From: Panonychus citri
Taxonomy: Eukaryota; Arthropoda; Arachnida; Trombidiformes; Tetranychidae
NCBI RefSeq assembly: GCF_014898815.1
Contig: NW_026515519.1
Span: 1 to 64,000, forward strand
Direction: 5' to 3'
Length of the DNA stretch: 64,000 nucleotides
Shown: one piece after another, positions 22,101 through 36,089 of the stretch
Layout: each line of letters begins with the position of its first letter
How positions within the stretch are numbered: the stretch's first letter is position 1
Notes under the pieces: model-generated
What the model was told of the DNA's origin: nothing
Database searches by the model: none
Seen by the model: only the letters and a program-made list of their open reading frames with translations
Position numbers and translations under genes: made by a program

Positions 22101-25100
22101 CCGATGTTGATTGTACCTCATCACCAATTGTAAATGAAGTTACTCGAACCTTGGCCTCACGATTGGCTTATAAATGTTCAGTTTCACCAGATACTGAAGA
22201 CGATGCCATAGTTGCACTTAAGGGCTTAGCCAATGTTGCTCCTTATCTTTCAACAGGAGAAATCAGATCAATCCTCGAATGTTCAAAGGACTCAAATTCA
22301 CTTTTCGTCCGAATAACTGCAATCGAAACACTTCAATCAGTCTCATGTTTAGATTCTGTCGCTCCAACAATGATGGAATTGTTCATCTTACCTGAACTCG
22401 ATGCAGAATTGAGAATCGCGGCTTATAAAAATGTCATCTCATGTCCATCGGCATCTAAAATTGAAGCGATCATCACAACATTGGAAAATGAAAACTCAAC
22501 TCAAGGTAAGTGAATATAATAATTTCACCCAACTAATCCCAACTAATCCAAATCTTGATAATCTCTTTCAGTTGGTTCATATGTGGTCTCACATTTATCC
22601 AATATCCAAGAATCGTCCGATCCATTGAAAAGTGAAATTAAATTATACTTAACTGGAATCAAGATTCCATTGAAATCTTTCCCTCAAGACATTCGTAAAT
22701 ATTCAAGATATTATGAATTATCTCAACATTTCTCCAAGATCAATGTCGGGGCTGTTGTCGAATCTGATGTTATCTTTGATGGATCATACATCCCACGATC
22801 AATCAAGGCCAATCTTTCAGTTCCAATCTTCGGTTCATCGATCAATTTTGCAGAGGTTGGTTTCCGACAAAAGGGACTTGAAAATTCAATCCAGAGTCTC
22901 TTTGGACCATCAGGATCTCTTAAAGATAAAAATTGGAGAGAAATCTTGGAAACCTTAGCGACAGCTCTTCTCAATGAGAACGATCCAAACGAAATTGAAG
23001 CCAATCGTTATCGATTAGCTCGTCGATCAGTCCAATGGCCATTCAAACCTGTCAAACTCGAATCTCTCGTGAAAAAGGCGACCATCACTCCCGCTCCAGT
23101 CGAAGGTTCAATGTACCTCAAGGTAGATGGTAAAACCATCATTTATCTATCCGTAGCTGATGCGAAAAAAGATTCAATCAAATCAATTTTTGATTCTCGA
23201 CTCGAGAACGTTGTTAAATCAGCTAAATACGATCGAGCCTTTAGCTTCATGGTTATGGACTCAATTCATCAATTCCCTGGTATCAATGGATTCCCAATCA
23301 AAATTGACATTAATTCAACAGCAGTAGTTGGTTACAAACAAACTGACGAAACAATTTACCCAAGGTAATTATAAGACAACCAATTACTACACTTTCATGT
23401 TGACAAACAATTTAAAATTGATCACATGGGTTTTGCTTTTTATCAATTAACTTGATGCGGTTAAATCAAAATCAATCAATCATTTGTTTCTCACATTTTA
23501 TTTTTATCGTTTCCTATTTTTTTTAGTCTTGCTTCCCAATTATCTGTTAAAATTGGTTTTGATGCTCGAACCTCACAACCTGGACTCAAATGGGTGACCA
23601 CAGTTAACTCTGCACCCGCTTTGTCAGCTCAGGTCAAATACAAGAATTCAATTCCAGTTAATGTCACTTTGTCCATTCCAAAGGAAACTTTAACCCTTTT
23701 CCATTACAAGAGTGAACTAATTTCAATCGCTGCTGATAATTCAGAGAAACAAATTCGATCGGCAAACTCCCGTCATCACGATGGTTGCACCCAAAGTTTC
23801 ACCAAATCTCTGGGATTTGAATTATGTGGTGAATTTACAGCACCCAAACCTTTATTTACTTTGAACTCTCCATTTATACCATTTAATGGACCAATGAATT
23901 TTGATATTTCTCTTCGTAAAACCGATAAATCAATGAAAGGATGGACCTTCTTCATGGAAATTCCTGATGATCATGAAATTGAACACAGAGTTTACAAAAT
24001 TGGCTTCGATAAACCAGGATCAATGGTCAACAGTGAATACAAATTATCTTTGGGTTTCATCAACAAGATCAATTCAAAATCGAATTACAGAAATGTCCAA
24101 TTTTCATTGAATTCACCATTCAAATCCATTGATGCTCTTGTTTCTAGTGAATTCGGAGATAAAATTGTTCAAGTTCGAGGTGGACTCGTTGTTGATTTCG
24201 AGAAAAGTTATACCGTCATGGCGAGATTGACCAACCAACAACCTGGAAAAGATATGGTTTATGAAGGTGAAATTTTACTTGGACTTGACCATCTTATCGG
24301 ACGGACAATCAACATCAAGAGTAAAATGTCAATCAAAGAGGACAATTCAATCAACTTCGTTGTTAAACCTGACAACGGTGTTTCATACATCGAAGGTGCC
24401 GTTAGTTTGACTCAACCTCGTGTTGACATTTTGGTGATTTACGATTCATCTCATTCAAAATGTCAAGTTCAATGAGTCGAGAAAATCTGGTCTGAAAAAT
24501 AACTTCAATCTTTCCTATCGAAAACCAAATTCAAACAAAGAGGAAAAATTAACTCTCAAGTTCATTCAAACAATCGCTCACTGGTTCAATCCACAAGTAC
24601 ATCAGTAAAGTTGAAGGTTCGGCTAGTAAATGGCCAAAGAATAGCTTCTTGGTTACATGGGAATCATCTTATGCTCCATGGGAATTGGTTGAAAACGATT
24701 TGACCATTGAAACGGGATATAAATCATCTCGAGGCTATTCAAGTAAATCAAAGATCACTCAAGTATCACGATTCACCGGTTTGACCGGAGATTATTCCGA
24801 TGTTTTCGCCCGTAATACTCTTGTCATCGATGTTGCTGGAGTCTATTACAAAGCTAATTTCATGGCTAATGGACAGTTGACCAGTTCTTCACCAAGAGCA
24901 AAGATTGACTTTACTGGTGGAAACCGATCCAATGGAGACAAACACAAAGTTTTAATTGACTTTGAGCTGAAACTAAGCCACTTTTCCGATCAACTTCATC
25001 TGCAATCATCCGATTGGGATCCGTTTCAGTCAATTTTGCTGATTCACTTTCCGAAAAGAGTCAAGGTCAATTCGTTGGTAACAACGAGCTCATGATTTCT

Positions 25101-28100
25101 GGATCTACTTTCTGGACTGTGGGATACAACTACTCTAAAGGTAACGACAATCAATATAAGATGACCCGAGGTTTAGACATGTCAATCAAACTACCAAGTT
25201 ACAACATCGATTTCACTCAAGATGGATCATTTGTCATGGAAAATGACCAAATTATCGTCACAACCATGGGCTCGAATAGACAATCAAAACTTTGGTCAAT
25301 CGATAGTAAAATCAGTCAATCATCAAATTCATCGGTTAAAATAGATTTACATTCAATTGGCTCAGCTGAACTCGAAGTGTCACCTTTTGCTCCAACCCGT
25401 TTGGGTTACCTTAAATTGTCACGTAATGGTTACACCAAATTGAGCAAATTTGCTTATTCACCATCAAGCATTGGCATCGATTCCGAATTGAAATCAAAAT
25501 CATCGCTTATTTACCAATTAGCCGGTAGATATAAGTCAATTAACAAATGGTCAACTTCAATCATAACCAAATCAGTTATATTAAGCGTTGCTCTTGCTCC
25601 TCAAAACGGTAAATTTGACCTTAAATTGACCAAACCACAGGTACATCATATCACATCGTTCTCAAAGGATCAGGCCACTTTTTCATTCACCACCGAAACC
25701 AAACAACAATCGAAACCAATTTTATCAATGAAGACAGATTACCATTCAGCGGAACATTGGCCGTTGAATTTGTTTCAAATCCCGTTGAACTTCATTCAGA
25801 AGCTACTTTTAAATCAATCGATCGATTGGAATTGGAATCAAATCTTAATTTGAAAAAATACGGAAAATTTTTCACCATTGAAGCTTCACGAGTCAAGAAA
25901 AATGTTAAAATCAATCTAACTGGACGAGATATTTTCTCAGTCAAATGTAATATCGATTCAACTGAGAATTTCAAACTTGACATTGATATAACTGACCAAG
26001 GAACAACCGGACTTGAGATTAGTAACAAACCCGATCTGAAAGCTTGCACTTAATGGTAATTATCCATCATCCGGTTGGGAACAATCAACTTTAATCCAAC
26101 ACACATCAGAAGCGACAACCATTTTCTCAAACACCCAAAAACTGTCCCAAAGATATTTCTTCATCAATGGTCGATTAGCTGAATCTTTATCCGCTCTCGA
26201 TGTTAAACTTGGTGAAAGTGAATCACTTTACAGCGAATGGTCATCAGTTAAAGGAAAAGGTTCTCTTAAACTGACCTCTGGTCAATATTCCTTTGATCAT
26301 GATTCTTCCTTTCATTGGTATCTAACAAAGTGATTTTCTCATCATTAACCAGCAAATCATCAAAATCTCTGATAAAAGTAAACTTTGACAGCGATCTTAG
26401 TTCAAAACTTGATTTAATCATGTCTCTTAACGATGATCATTCATTAAGTTTAGCTTTGGATTCCAAATCAAACTCTCAAAATGCTAATCTTAAATTAACA
26501 TCAAAATCTCAATCCTTGGATCATTTCACTAAAGTTAATTATGCACCTTCAGCGGACAGTTTTGACCTTAAATCATCGACAACCTCGAAAGGTATTGATG
26601 TTGCTACAATTAAATTCCAATCAACTGCACGAGCACCAGTAACCATTGAAATCTACAGTCTCAAAGTGATCGGTACTTTCCAGGTCGAATCATCCGGCGG
26701 AGATAAACGATATGCATTGAAAGTTGTACATCCAATTAACTTGGAAACAGAAATTAACAACAAACAAAGATCATCACAATTTAATGTCTACAGTGTTTAC
26801 AAACACTTAAATGGCCAACCAATCTACGAAATTGATGCTAAAATCCAACCCAAAGGTCTATCAACTATTGACGTTAACATTGAGAAAATGAAAGGTCACT
26901 TGACTTACTCTTATTGGTCTTCAATCGGTGTGACTTTCGATAGTGGATCTGGTTTCGATCACCAAACAACAATCAATCTCGATACTAAAACCTCAATTCT
27001 TGAAATTAAATCGTCATCCACAAAATCGGGCTCAGCTATTATTCATATCGATGGTTATTTTGATATCAATGAACGAATGAGCCTCAAAGTTGTTAACGGA
27101 CCTTGGGATGGAGCAATTGAAATGAACGTAGCTAATTCAGTCTTTACAACTTCATTGAACAATCAAGTTAAAGCTTTGATTCATTCAACTCGAGCCACTT
27201 TGAAGGAAGATCTTTTCACTTTAACATCAAACACAATGAAATCGTCGGTGGATCTTTTCTCATTAGACTGTCAACTATCGGTCAACTCAAAATCTGAGAT
27301 TAAATTGTCAACACCAACTTGGAGCTCAACATCGACTTACAATGTCATCAAATCTTCAAGCAATTTCCAATTCACTTTAAATAGACCTTCAATTTCATCC
27401 GAATACATCGCCACCGTGATTTACGATTCTCGAGCATCAAGCTTGAAATTGACCTCAAACATCCAAAGGAAAACTTTGAAATCATCAATCGATTGTGAAC
27501 TAAATGGTTCAGCTAAAAGTTGGTTCAAATATTCATCATCATCCAATGGAAGAATCGATTGCGAAGTTAATCCATTTGGTACAATTAAGACCGCTAAGAT
27601 TAGCATTGATTGGAAACCAACTCAATTCATTCACAACAGCGAAATCAAGAACGATCAATTTGGATTAAAGGTCAAATCAACTTCTTCTCGATTCTCAAAT
27701 TCAATCTACACTTTCAATGGAGAAATCGGATTCATCAATGAGCAGTCACCTGGAATTGAATTGAATCTTGTCACCGGAGCATCAAGTTATCGACACGCAT
27801 CTTCATACTCATTGACCGAGAATTCAGCCAATTTACAATCAAAATCAATCGTCAATCGAGTAACTTTATGGGATATCAAAGGTAATTTACCATTCAAACC
27901 AGACCAATTGTTGACCACATTCAATTTGGACTCACCAAGAGTATCTGGTAAAATTATTTTCGACCCAATCGATCGATCAATCAAAATCGAGACCCTCGTC
28001 AAACAATCTAAACAAAAAATAGTTCTAAAGACAGTCTATGGTCCAATGGTCGTTGATTCTTTCACCTTCGATCTCTTGGGATGCAGATAAAGATCCAAAT

Positions 28101-31100
28101 GCTCGTCTACTCATTTCTCGAGATGGTGAAACCAACGATTCCTCAAGAAAAGATTCATTCACCATGGAATATGGTTCCAATGTTAAGGCCAAGCTGTCAA
28201 GTAAAATAAACTACAATCTATTAACTGGTCCTCATGATGTTTCATTGGCTTTCAATTTACCAAATTCACCTAGTAAATCAATCTCTTTGGTTCATGAGAT
28301 GACACCGTCAGAGATCAAATGTGCTTTCCGATTCTACGAAAATAACCAAGTTGTCCATCAATTGGTCCACGAAATGCACATGGGCTCTGGATCGGTTACA
28401 ATGGAAATTGGAACCAAATCAAGTTATCCAACATTCGATGGTCTTCATTTATCGTTCAAACACTCTCAAAATGCTTTCTCATCAATCACCAGTGAACTTA
28501 AAATTCAACCTTCTTCCGGTTCACCTTATTCAGTTAAACTCAATACTGAATCACCAGTTTCACGAAAAGAGAAATCATTTATTGGTAAACTTTTGGTTAA
28601 AACACCGATCAATCAATATCGTCAACAAGGTATTACAATTAACCTTTCATGGACTCCTGAAGGAACACAATCAAGTGCTAACCTTAAAATCACTCGAGAA
28701 TCTGGTGATTCAGCCTCATTCTCTAGCAGTTACTCTATGAAATCCTCTGGTGGTTCTTTGTCCCTTTCGTTAGATGGTCCATTATCTGGTGTCTTTGATG
28801 GTTCTAAAGTCAAAGGGCAATTTGATAGTCGATCAAACAAAAAATCAGTTACATTTGATTCAGATATCATCACAATTGGCTCATTTAATGTAATTCTTTC
28901 TGAACAAAGAGGAAAAGTCGAAGGTCAAGTTACTCTTTCATCACCACGAACATCTCGATATATTGGAACTCTCAAAACTAACATGAAAACTTTCATGGGA
29001 ATTACTCATGAAGTATCACTGACACAAGATAATCTTGAACTATTTGCATCCAAATTAACTCTTGATTACGGTAAACCATTACTTGGTCAACTTATTGTCT
29101 CCTCTAAAGGTTCAGATGTCCTTCGTTTTGGACTCAATCGTTTCGATGTTTCATCTGATGAAACCAAATACATCGCTGATTACACTGGACCTAAAGGACC
29201 TTTGAAGGTTAATCTCAATTTACAATCAACTACAACTCTTTCCCAAATTGAATTACAAGTTTGTCCAGCCAGCCAATGTTACAGTCTACAAGCCACTGAT
29301 ATTATCAATCAATGGGGTCGAGATTCAAAAATAACTTATCGAAACGGTGCCCATTCTCGCGTCTATGCTGGTTCTTACATTTTCAAATCAAAATCTGGCG
29401 ATTTCACTGCTTCCGGTTGTTGAATTTAAATGGTGTTCCTTTCGGAGCTGAGCTACTCACAACTTCATCTAAATCGATTGGAAAAATCATCTTGGCCCAA
29501 AGAATAATCGAAGCTCGAATCAAATCAACTGATTCAAAGTTTGTTATCGACTTCATGGCTGATGCTAAAAGAGAACCAAGTTCAAAGGTTACTATTGAAG
29601 CCGATTGGATCAATCAATCGATCCCATCAAAAGGAATAATTAATGTTAATTACAAACTTCGATTCGGCTCATCTTCACTTTATCGACCAATTTCAGTTTC
29701 ATTTTTATTCAAAAAAGATCCAACTGATGGACAAAAACCATTCGATTCTCGAATCATCTTGGATTTGGGAAAATCTGATTCACAATCGTTGATCATTGAA
29801 AGTTATCTCGAAAATATTTCCTCGAACAACAAGTCAATCGCATTAACCATTTATCAACCTGGTTCATCGTCGAAAGTGAACTTTGCTTTAAAAGGTCACT
29901 TAGGCTACACTAAGACCCGATCATCAGCTGGAATCAATTGGTCCTGGATCGATGATAATTTGGTCAATCGTCGAGGATTCAACCTATTCAACATTGACAT
30001 GGAAGCAAAAGAAATGACTTATATTGCTCATGGCGGTTTCAATGATATCTCAAGTCGAATTCAATATTTGACTGATGATAAATCATCCAATCTAATTGGT
30101 GAGATGACAATCAATGGTAAAACGAAAAAGGGTCAACTAACTAGTGAATTAGAAGGTAATTGTGGATCAGTTAAAGTTTTCTGTAATAACAATTTAAAGA
30201 GGAAAATTGAAGCTTGTTACGAACCATATCAATCGGTCAAGATTAACAGTCAACGATTCAATTACGATTCTTCAGCCCAAACTGACCTTTCACTGATGTT
30301 ATCTCAGAGAAACGGTAAAGTTTTAAAGGCTTCAATGAACTTGGATCCAAATTATTCAAAACAATTGGTAAGTCAAAATTGTCAACCTTCATCTTAACTG
30401 TTTTATTAATAATATTTTTCTTTTAAAGAAATCAATTGATTGGCCTTCAACCAACTTACGAAAACCTCAATGGAAAGGAATACCATCTACCTTATTAGTT
30501 GATTCCCAAATTTTCGTGGACATTTACGATCCAATCAGTAAATCAATTACTGTCGAAAGTATTGAACTTGTCAGCGAAATCAATCAACACACTTTACCTT
30601 TGAGAAGAGTCGTTGGCGATTATGCCCCAAAGCTATCGTTCAACATTCCAAAAATTGACATTTCTTCAATGTTTGATAGACTAATCAACAAGATCGATAC
30701 AACAATTGACCTCAACTCCATGAAAGACTTTGCCCTCGACGTATTTTCATCATGCAAAAGTCGCGTTGACGATATGACTGAAATTTTATCTGAAAATTGG
30801 CCCAAGATCAAAGCATCAATTTCTAAATGGACAAATGATTTAATAACTGGTATTTCACAATCAATCAAATCAAATTTATTTGAATCACAATATTTTCCAA
30901 TGATGAGCAAAAAATTAAACCAATTAGCCAAATTACCTTGTAAATTAGCTAAATCGGTTTCAGTTAGAATGTCAAATGTTTACACCAGCTTAAAGAATCG
31001 TATCATGTCCAATCCCGATATCAAATCATTGGTCGATATTATCACCGGATTATATGTTGAAATTTTGACAGAATTAAGGAAAGGCGATTATACCTCAGCT

Positions 31101-33074
31101 CTTAAATCTTCCGCATCACAATATCGTTATCTGGCATCACCTGATGTCTGGGGAGCTTCAGCTCGTTTCACAACATGGAATCCAGCCAAGGGAATGTACG
31201 AAGCCGAAATCGTATCACCAGTCGATGTAGGAACCGTTAAATCGTCGATTCGATCATCCCAACAATCTTTATCCGATCTTAATGATTCACTTAATGGATT
31301 GAAAGCTTCTCTTTGGAGTGAAATGGCTCCTCCATTCAAAGCAACTGCTTTTCTTTTGGGTGGACAACATTTCATCACTTTTGATGGAAAATCTTTTGAT
31401 TTAAACTCTGTTGATTGTTCCTACTTGTTGGCCAGAGACTTTATTAACGGAAGCTTTTCGGTGATTGTCAAATACCTTGGCGAGAATAAGAAATCATTTC
31501 TAGTTACCTTAGGCGATGAATCTGTTATTGAAATCATTCCATCTGAGAAAAGAGTCAAACTTGGTAAAAACAATGTCGAACTTCCTGTTGTTCAAGGTTC
31601 ATTAACTATTCTTCGACACCATCAATCAATCGTTCTTCAAGATTCATCTACTGGTTTAACTTTTAAGTGTTTCCTTGGTCATGATCTTTGTTCATTGTCT
31701 CTCTGGATGGTATTTCGGACGAACCAAAGGTCTATTTGGTACCTATGACTACGAACCATCAAACGATTATCTCCTTCCTAATGGTAAACAAGCAACCGAT
31801 GTCAGTAACTTTGCTTCTGGCTGGGAAATTGAAGGCTCATGTGCCAATCCATCAGGAACACCAGTTCGCCGTGATGAGATTCGTCGATCAAGTAAAGCAT
31901 ATCGACTTTGTAGCAAAACATTTACATCTTCAGAATCACCTTTAGCTGATGGATTTTCATTCGTTCCTCCCAGTTTTTACTTCGAGATGTGCCTTCGACA
32001 CATGGCGAGTACCAAAGGACAAGAAAGACCCGAAAAAGCTCTTTGTACAGTTGCTGGAGCTTATATCGAATCAGTTCGAGCTAATGGATTCGAGTTAACT
32101 ATGCCATCTGAATGTTTAACTTGTGAAGCTGGTCAAGAGTTTGGAAGCCGAACTTATATCTCACCAACCATCAAATCTTCAAGAGCTGATGTTGTATTTG
32201 TCATTGAAGAGAGACCATGTAACACTAAATTGATCAACGATTTACCAAATTTAGCTCGAAGTATGAACAAAGAGCTCGAAGAGATCGGTTTGAGAGACCC
32301 ACGATTCGGAGTAATTGGATTGGTGGCTTATCTCGTGAAGCTCATGGACACACTGCTCGAGGTGAACTATTGTTCAAACACCAAGACACCATGATGGCAA
32401 CCAAAAGGATGGAATTAGCTCCCGCAAATTCTTATGACGCTAATTACACTGATGCTCTAAGTGCTATCGTTTTAGCATCACAATATCCCTTCCGAAAAGC
32501 AGCTTCCAAAAACATCGTTCTTTTGACCTGCAAACCTTGTGATGAAAAATCTTCTCGATTTGATTACAATGATATTCAGCATTTACTTTTATCCGAAGGA
32601 ATCACTCTTCATGTTGTGTCCAATCAACGATTCGAATCCAAACATGCCACATCGAAAACCCGAGAAATTTTCGGTAAGTTAATTGTAACCAAATCGATAA
32701 AACTAATCGGTAGTAACTAATCATTTCTAATTTCTTCATCAATAGGTATTGATAGTGGATCAATTCAACGAGCAAGCGACATTCGATCAACTGAAATCTC
32801 CGATGAACAGATTTACCTACGAAAATCAATAACAATTCCCAAAGATATTTGTATCTCCTTAGCTCACATAAGCAATGGTGCTTTCTATCCAAGTCCATTG
32901 GCCATTTCACTGGAACAACGATTGGAGAAACTTTGGTCTCTTGGTTTAGTTCGTCGAGTTGCATCAACCGCAATTCCTAATCAATGTCAACATTGTGATT
33001 GTGTTCCTGATAATGATCTTTTACACTCGAAAATACTTTGCCGTCCATGTAGACCATTAAAACCCGTTCATTGA
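19150..33074 (+). CDS. apolpp: apolipophorin (large lipid transfer protein), about 3,990 residues, many frame breaks
   Basis: Eight exons: 19150-19210, 19607-19657, 20780-20934, 21015-22505, 22572-23364, 23527-30367, 30429-32673 and 32746-33074. It opens with a signal peptide (LGLIIFTFYCVTTVTP), then CSLHC and YQPGKTYIYDYDGKTQ, the start of the vitellogenin/apoB lipid-binding domain. NLRNC, CSIEVSKESIVSRVIC and a helical domain (to about 23300) follow. RLARR at about residue 735 sits where insect apolipophorins are cut by furin. A long beta-rich middle leads to a von Willebrand D domain (FITFDGKSFDLNSVDCSYLL, then GLFGTYDYEPSNDY) at 31360-31850. A cysteine-containing C-terminal part then ends in CRPCRPLKPVH. 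It would carry lipid in haemolymph; house-dust-mite group-14 allergens belong to this family. At least eleven single-base frame breaks occur (about 21370, 24470, 24570, 25010, 25745, 26045, 26315, 28060, 29410, 31690, 32330), with protein similarity continuing through each. Confidence 0.9.
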
Positions 33075-33581
33075 TCATTTAATCGACTAAAAACAACAGA
33101 AAAAAGCGAAGACATTTTTGCATTTTATACTTTGGTTTCCTAGGAAATTTCAAATCAACTCATTTTCGCAATCCAATAATAAACTCAATGTATTTTTTAC
33201 CCTTTTAATTAATTATGTCATCGCCAAACTGTAATCACTTTTATATTTTATTAGATTGCATACATTCAGAGATTAAATTGTAATGAACTTTGGTAGCCAT
33301 TAAATATTTTGTCACCAGAAAAAATGAAATTTGAATTGATTTGCATGTTGAATAAATGATAGAAGCAAAAAAAGGTCAATGAAGCTCGTGCTTGGGATGT
33401 GTTTTTATTGGAATTGTTGGACAATTGAGTTACAGAGATCATGTTAATGATGCTTTTGTAAAAGACAATGAAGAGGTTTAGAAATCGGAATAAATAAAAT
33501 GTACATTAAGCTCCTGATAGAAGAAGGAGATTGACAATAATTAGAGTTTCGAAGGGGAAGACAGATTATTACGAAAGGAAC
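33075..33581. other. gap between apolipophorin and cuticle gene A
   Basis: 3' flanks of two convergent genes. From about 33435 the sequence belongs to the left arm of the inverted duplication and matches the 3' flank of cuticle gene B (35862-36020) in reverse complement. No gene is seen. Confidence 0.5.
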
Positions 33582-34206
33582 TTAATTTTTGGCCCAATTG
33601 TCGTGTTTGTTTTGTTGTTTCCATGAATCTTTGTTATTCCATGAATCGTGATTCTGTCCGTGGTATGGACCATGTTGGTATTGGTTTTGATATTGGTTTC
33701 GGTGTTGGTTGTAATTGTTGTATTGGTTTGGGTATTGGTTTCATTGTTCCATGAGCCAACATGATGACGACCATCATGATTGTAACCATCATGGTGATTG
33801 TAATGGTTTCCTTGTTTCCTGAGATAATATTAGTGTAACTGTGACCAGAAGGATCAGCACCATTGTAAATGGCATCAGCAGAGTCGATTGAGTCAACAGA
33901 TGGTTCGTTTGAGTCCAATTTAACTCGGAATCCACTTTTATCGGCAATATAGTTAACAGTTCGGTGACGACCATCGGCAAGTTTAAGTCCATATGAACCG
34001 TGGACATTACCCCAACCATCACCAGATTCTTGTCGGTAGTTGGATGATCCCCAAGGATCATTGATATCATAACCAAAATTGTATTTTCCACTCACATCTT
34101 GGTTTCGATAAATTTTACTCTGACCTCCGTCACCGTGATTTGTAGCACTAATTGTTGTAGAAATGGCAACAAGAGCAAAGAAAATGATAGCAACCAATTG
34201 ATTCAT
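33582..34206 (-). CDS. RR-type cuticle protein A
   Basis: A secreted chitin-binding cuticle protein. Signal peptide at the start (MNQLVAIIFFALVAIS, TTISA), then a Rebers-Riddiford domain: GKYNFGYDINDPWGSSNYRQ, GDGWGNVHGSYGLKLADG, RHRTVNYIADKSGFRVKL and SNEP. The C-terminal third is rich in H, N, Q, Y and W, with NQYQNQYQH and one DSWNNK unit followed by KDSWK. The frame breaks after IISGNK, where gg stands in place of the ggg found in copy B. Corrected, the H/N/Q-rich tail follows and ends DNWAKN-stop at 33582. A TATA box lies about 100 bases upstream of the start. Divergent from copy B. Confidence 0.88.
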
Positions 34207-34306
34207 TGTTGTAATAGAAAAGTTTTAAATTTTTCGTTTAGTTGTTGTTGTTGTTTTCGTTGTTGGTTTGGACAGTTGAATGATAATTTCTCGAAAATCC
34301 TTTCGT

Positions 34307-34314
34307 TTTATATA
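34307..34314 (-). promoter_or_regulatory. TATA box of cuticle gene A
   Basis: TATATAAA on the minus strand about 100 bases before the start codon. Conserved in all three copies. Confidence 0.7.
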
Positions 34315-34796
34315 GTAGACGAAAAGTGAAAAATATCAATTTGAGAATATCTAAAATACTAATCGAGTGAGAATAAGGAATGAGTAGGACATAAAATAAA
34401 CGGTAGTTAAGATAAGATCGAGTAGAAAATCGGAAAAGTTCATCTTGATAATTTTCAATGTAAGAGTGAGTTGATTTGGTAGCAAATTCTTTTCCTTATG
34501 GCCAAAAATCAACATCAAAATTTATCGTTTTCGTGAAAGTTCAATTTATGCTGAGGAATCACAATTATTAATTTTTGATATTTATAATTATCCCGCTAGT
34601 GCGATTATCTTGTTGGTAAAGGTTCTAAACATCTATTAATATTAATTTAAGCCAGGAATAAGAATTTTTTTATTTGGTCAAGTGAATAAAAGTTAAAGGC
34701 TAAATAAGGGTCAAAGGACCAGAATTCATCTGAATTAACTCTGTCAACTATACTCTGATAAATTTAGCTGGAGTGGATCCACAAGAGTGGAGATGA

Positions 34797-34920
34797 ACAT
34801 TTGAGCCAAATTGAAATTAGAATTGTAACAAAACTAATTGATTAAGAAATTTTATTTTATTCAAATTGTTAATATCAACAAATTAACTAGAAAAAAGTTA
34901 TTTTTATTTGGCTCAAATGT
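34797..34920. repeat. inner inverted repeat at palindrome centre
   Basis: acatttgagccaaat (34797-34811) and its exact reverse complement atttggctcaaatgt (34906-34920), about 94 bases apart, near the symmetry point of the larger duplication. Confidence 0.75.
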
Positions 34921-35124
34921 TTATGCACAAATTCAGTAGAATTGAACCTTGGTTGCTTGGTACAAGTTTTCGAATCATTAGAAAATTATCAAGATGAACT
35001 TTTTCCGATTTTTCTACTCGATCTTATCTTAACTACCGTTTATTTTATGTCCTACTCATTCCTTATTCTCACTCGATTAGTATTTTAGATATTCTCAAAT
35101 TGATATTTTTCACTTTTCGTCTAC

Positions 35125-35132
35125 TATATAAA
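35125..35132 (+). promoter_or_regulatory. TATA box of cuticle gene B
   Basis: TATATAAA about 105 bases before the ATG at 35237. Confidence 0.7.
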
Positions 35133-35236
35133 ACGAAAGGATTTTCGAGAAATTATCATTCAACTGTCCAAACCAACAACGAAAACAACAAAAACAACAA
35201 CTAAACGAAAACATTTAAAACTTTTCTATTACAAAA

Positions 35237-35861
35237 ATGAATCAATTGGTTGTTATTCTTTTCTTTGCTCTTGTTGCCATTTCTACAACAATTAGTGCTA
35301 CAAATCACGGTGACGGAGGTCAGAGTAAAATTTATCGAAACCAAGATGTGAGTGGAAAATACAATTTTGGTTATGATATCAATGATCCTTGGGGATCATC
35401 CAACTACCGACAAGAATCTGGTGATGGTTGGGGTAATGTCCACGGTTCATATGGACTTAAACTGCCGATGGTCGTCACCGAACTGTTAACTATATTGCCG
35501 ATAAAAGTGGATTCCGAGTTAAATTGACTCAAACGAACCATCTGTTGACTCAATCGACTCTGCTGATGCCATTTACAATGGTGCTGATCCTTCTGGTCAC
35601 AGTTACACTAATATTATCTCAGGAAACAAGGGAAACCATTACAATCATGATGGTCGTCATCATGTTGGCTCATGGAACAATGGAAACCAATACCCAAACC
35701 AATACAACAATTACAACCAACACCGAAACCAATATCAAAACCAATACCAACATGGTCCATACCACGGACAGAATCACGATTCATGGAATAACAAAGATTC
35801 TTGGAATAATAAAGATTCATGGAAACAAGGAAACAAACACGACAATTGGGCCAAAAATTAA
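35237..35861 (+). CDS. RR-type cuticle protein B
   Basis: Divergent twin of A. Same signal peptide (MNQLVVILFF) and chitin-binding domain. It has single-base losses at aaactgcc (aaacttgcc in A and C, about 35461) and at aattgact (aattggact, about 35525). These push the second half of the domain into another frame. In contrast the ggg after IISGNK is complete here, so the tail GNHYNHDGRHHVGSWNNGNQ reads correctly. Copy B lacks one six-residue YNHHDG unit present in C and has two DSWNNK-type units. Combining the three copies gives one uninterrupted protein. The breaks are therefore in different places in each copy, as expected for sequence errors. Confidence 0.85.
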
Positions 35862-36089
35862 GTTCCTTTCGTAACAATCTGTATTCTCCTTCGAAACTCT
35901 AATCATTGTCAATCTCCCTCTTCTATTAGTAGCTTAATGTACATTTTATTTATTCTGATTTCCAAGCCTCTTCATTGTCTTTTACAAAAGTATCATTAAC
36001 ATGATCTCTGTAATCTAAATGTTCCCAGGATTAACATTTTCAATTAAATAGCAACATATCTTTATTCAATAACTAGTCTCACATGTCTT

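Larger units (their letters stand above)
33435..34461 (+). repeat. left arm of cuticle inverted duplication
   Basis: Reverse complement of about 34983-36020. It covers cuticle gene A, its upstream region including the TATA box, and its 3' flank. The arms are very similar and differ mostly by single-base and 18-base repeat-unit indels. Confidence 0.9.
34207..35236. promoter_or_regulatory. divergent promoter region of cuticle genes A and B
   Basis: Two inverted promoter copies with TATA boxes face outward from a unique centre (about 34462-34982). The centre itself holds an inner inverted repeat. No gene is seen in between. The layout would let both genes share regulatory input. Confidence 0.6.
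34983..36020 (-). repeat. right arm of cuticle inverted duplication
   Basis: Reverse complement of the left arm (33435-34461). It includes cuticle gene B, its promoter and its 3' flank. Confidence 0.9.

Noticed and set aside
34099..34329. Plus-strand frame across the cuticle gene A start
   Set aside because: It is antisense to a signal peptide, promoter and TATA box, with cysteine/phenylalanine-rich text typical of reverse-strand noise.
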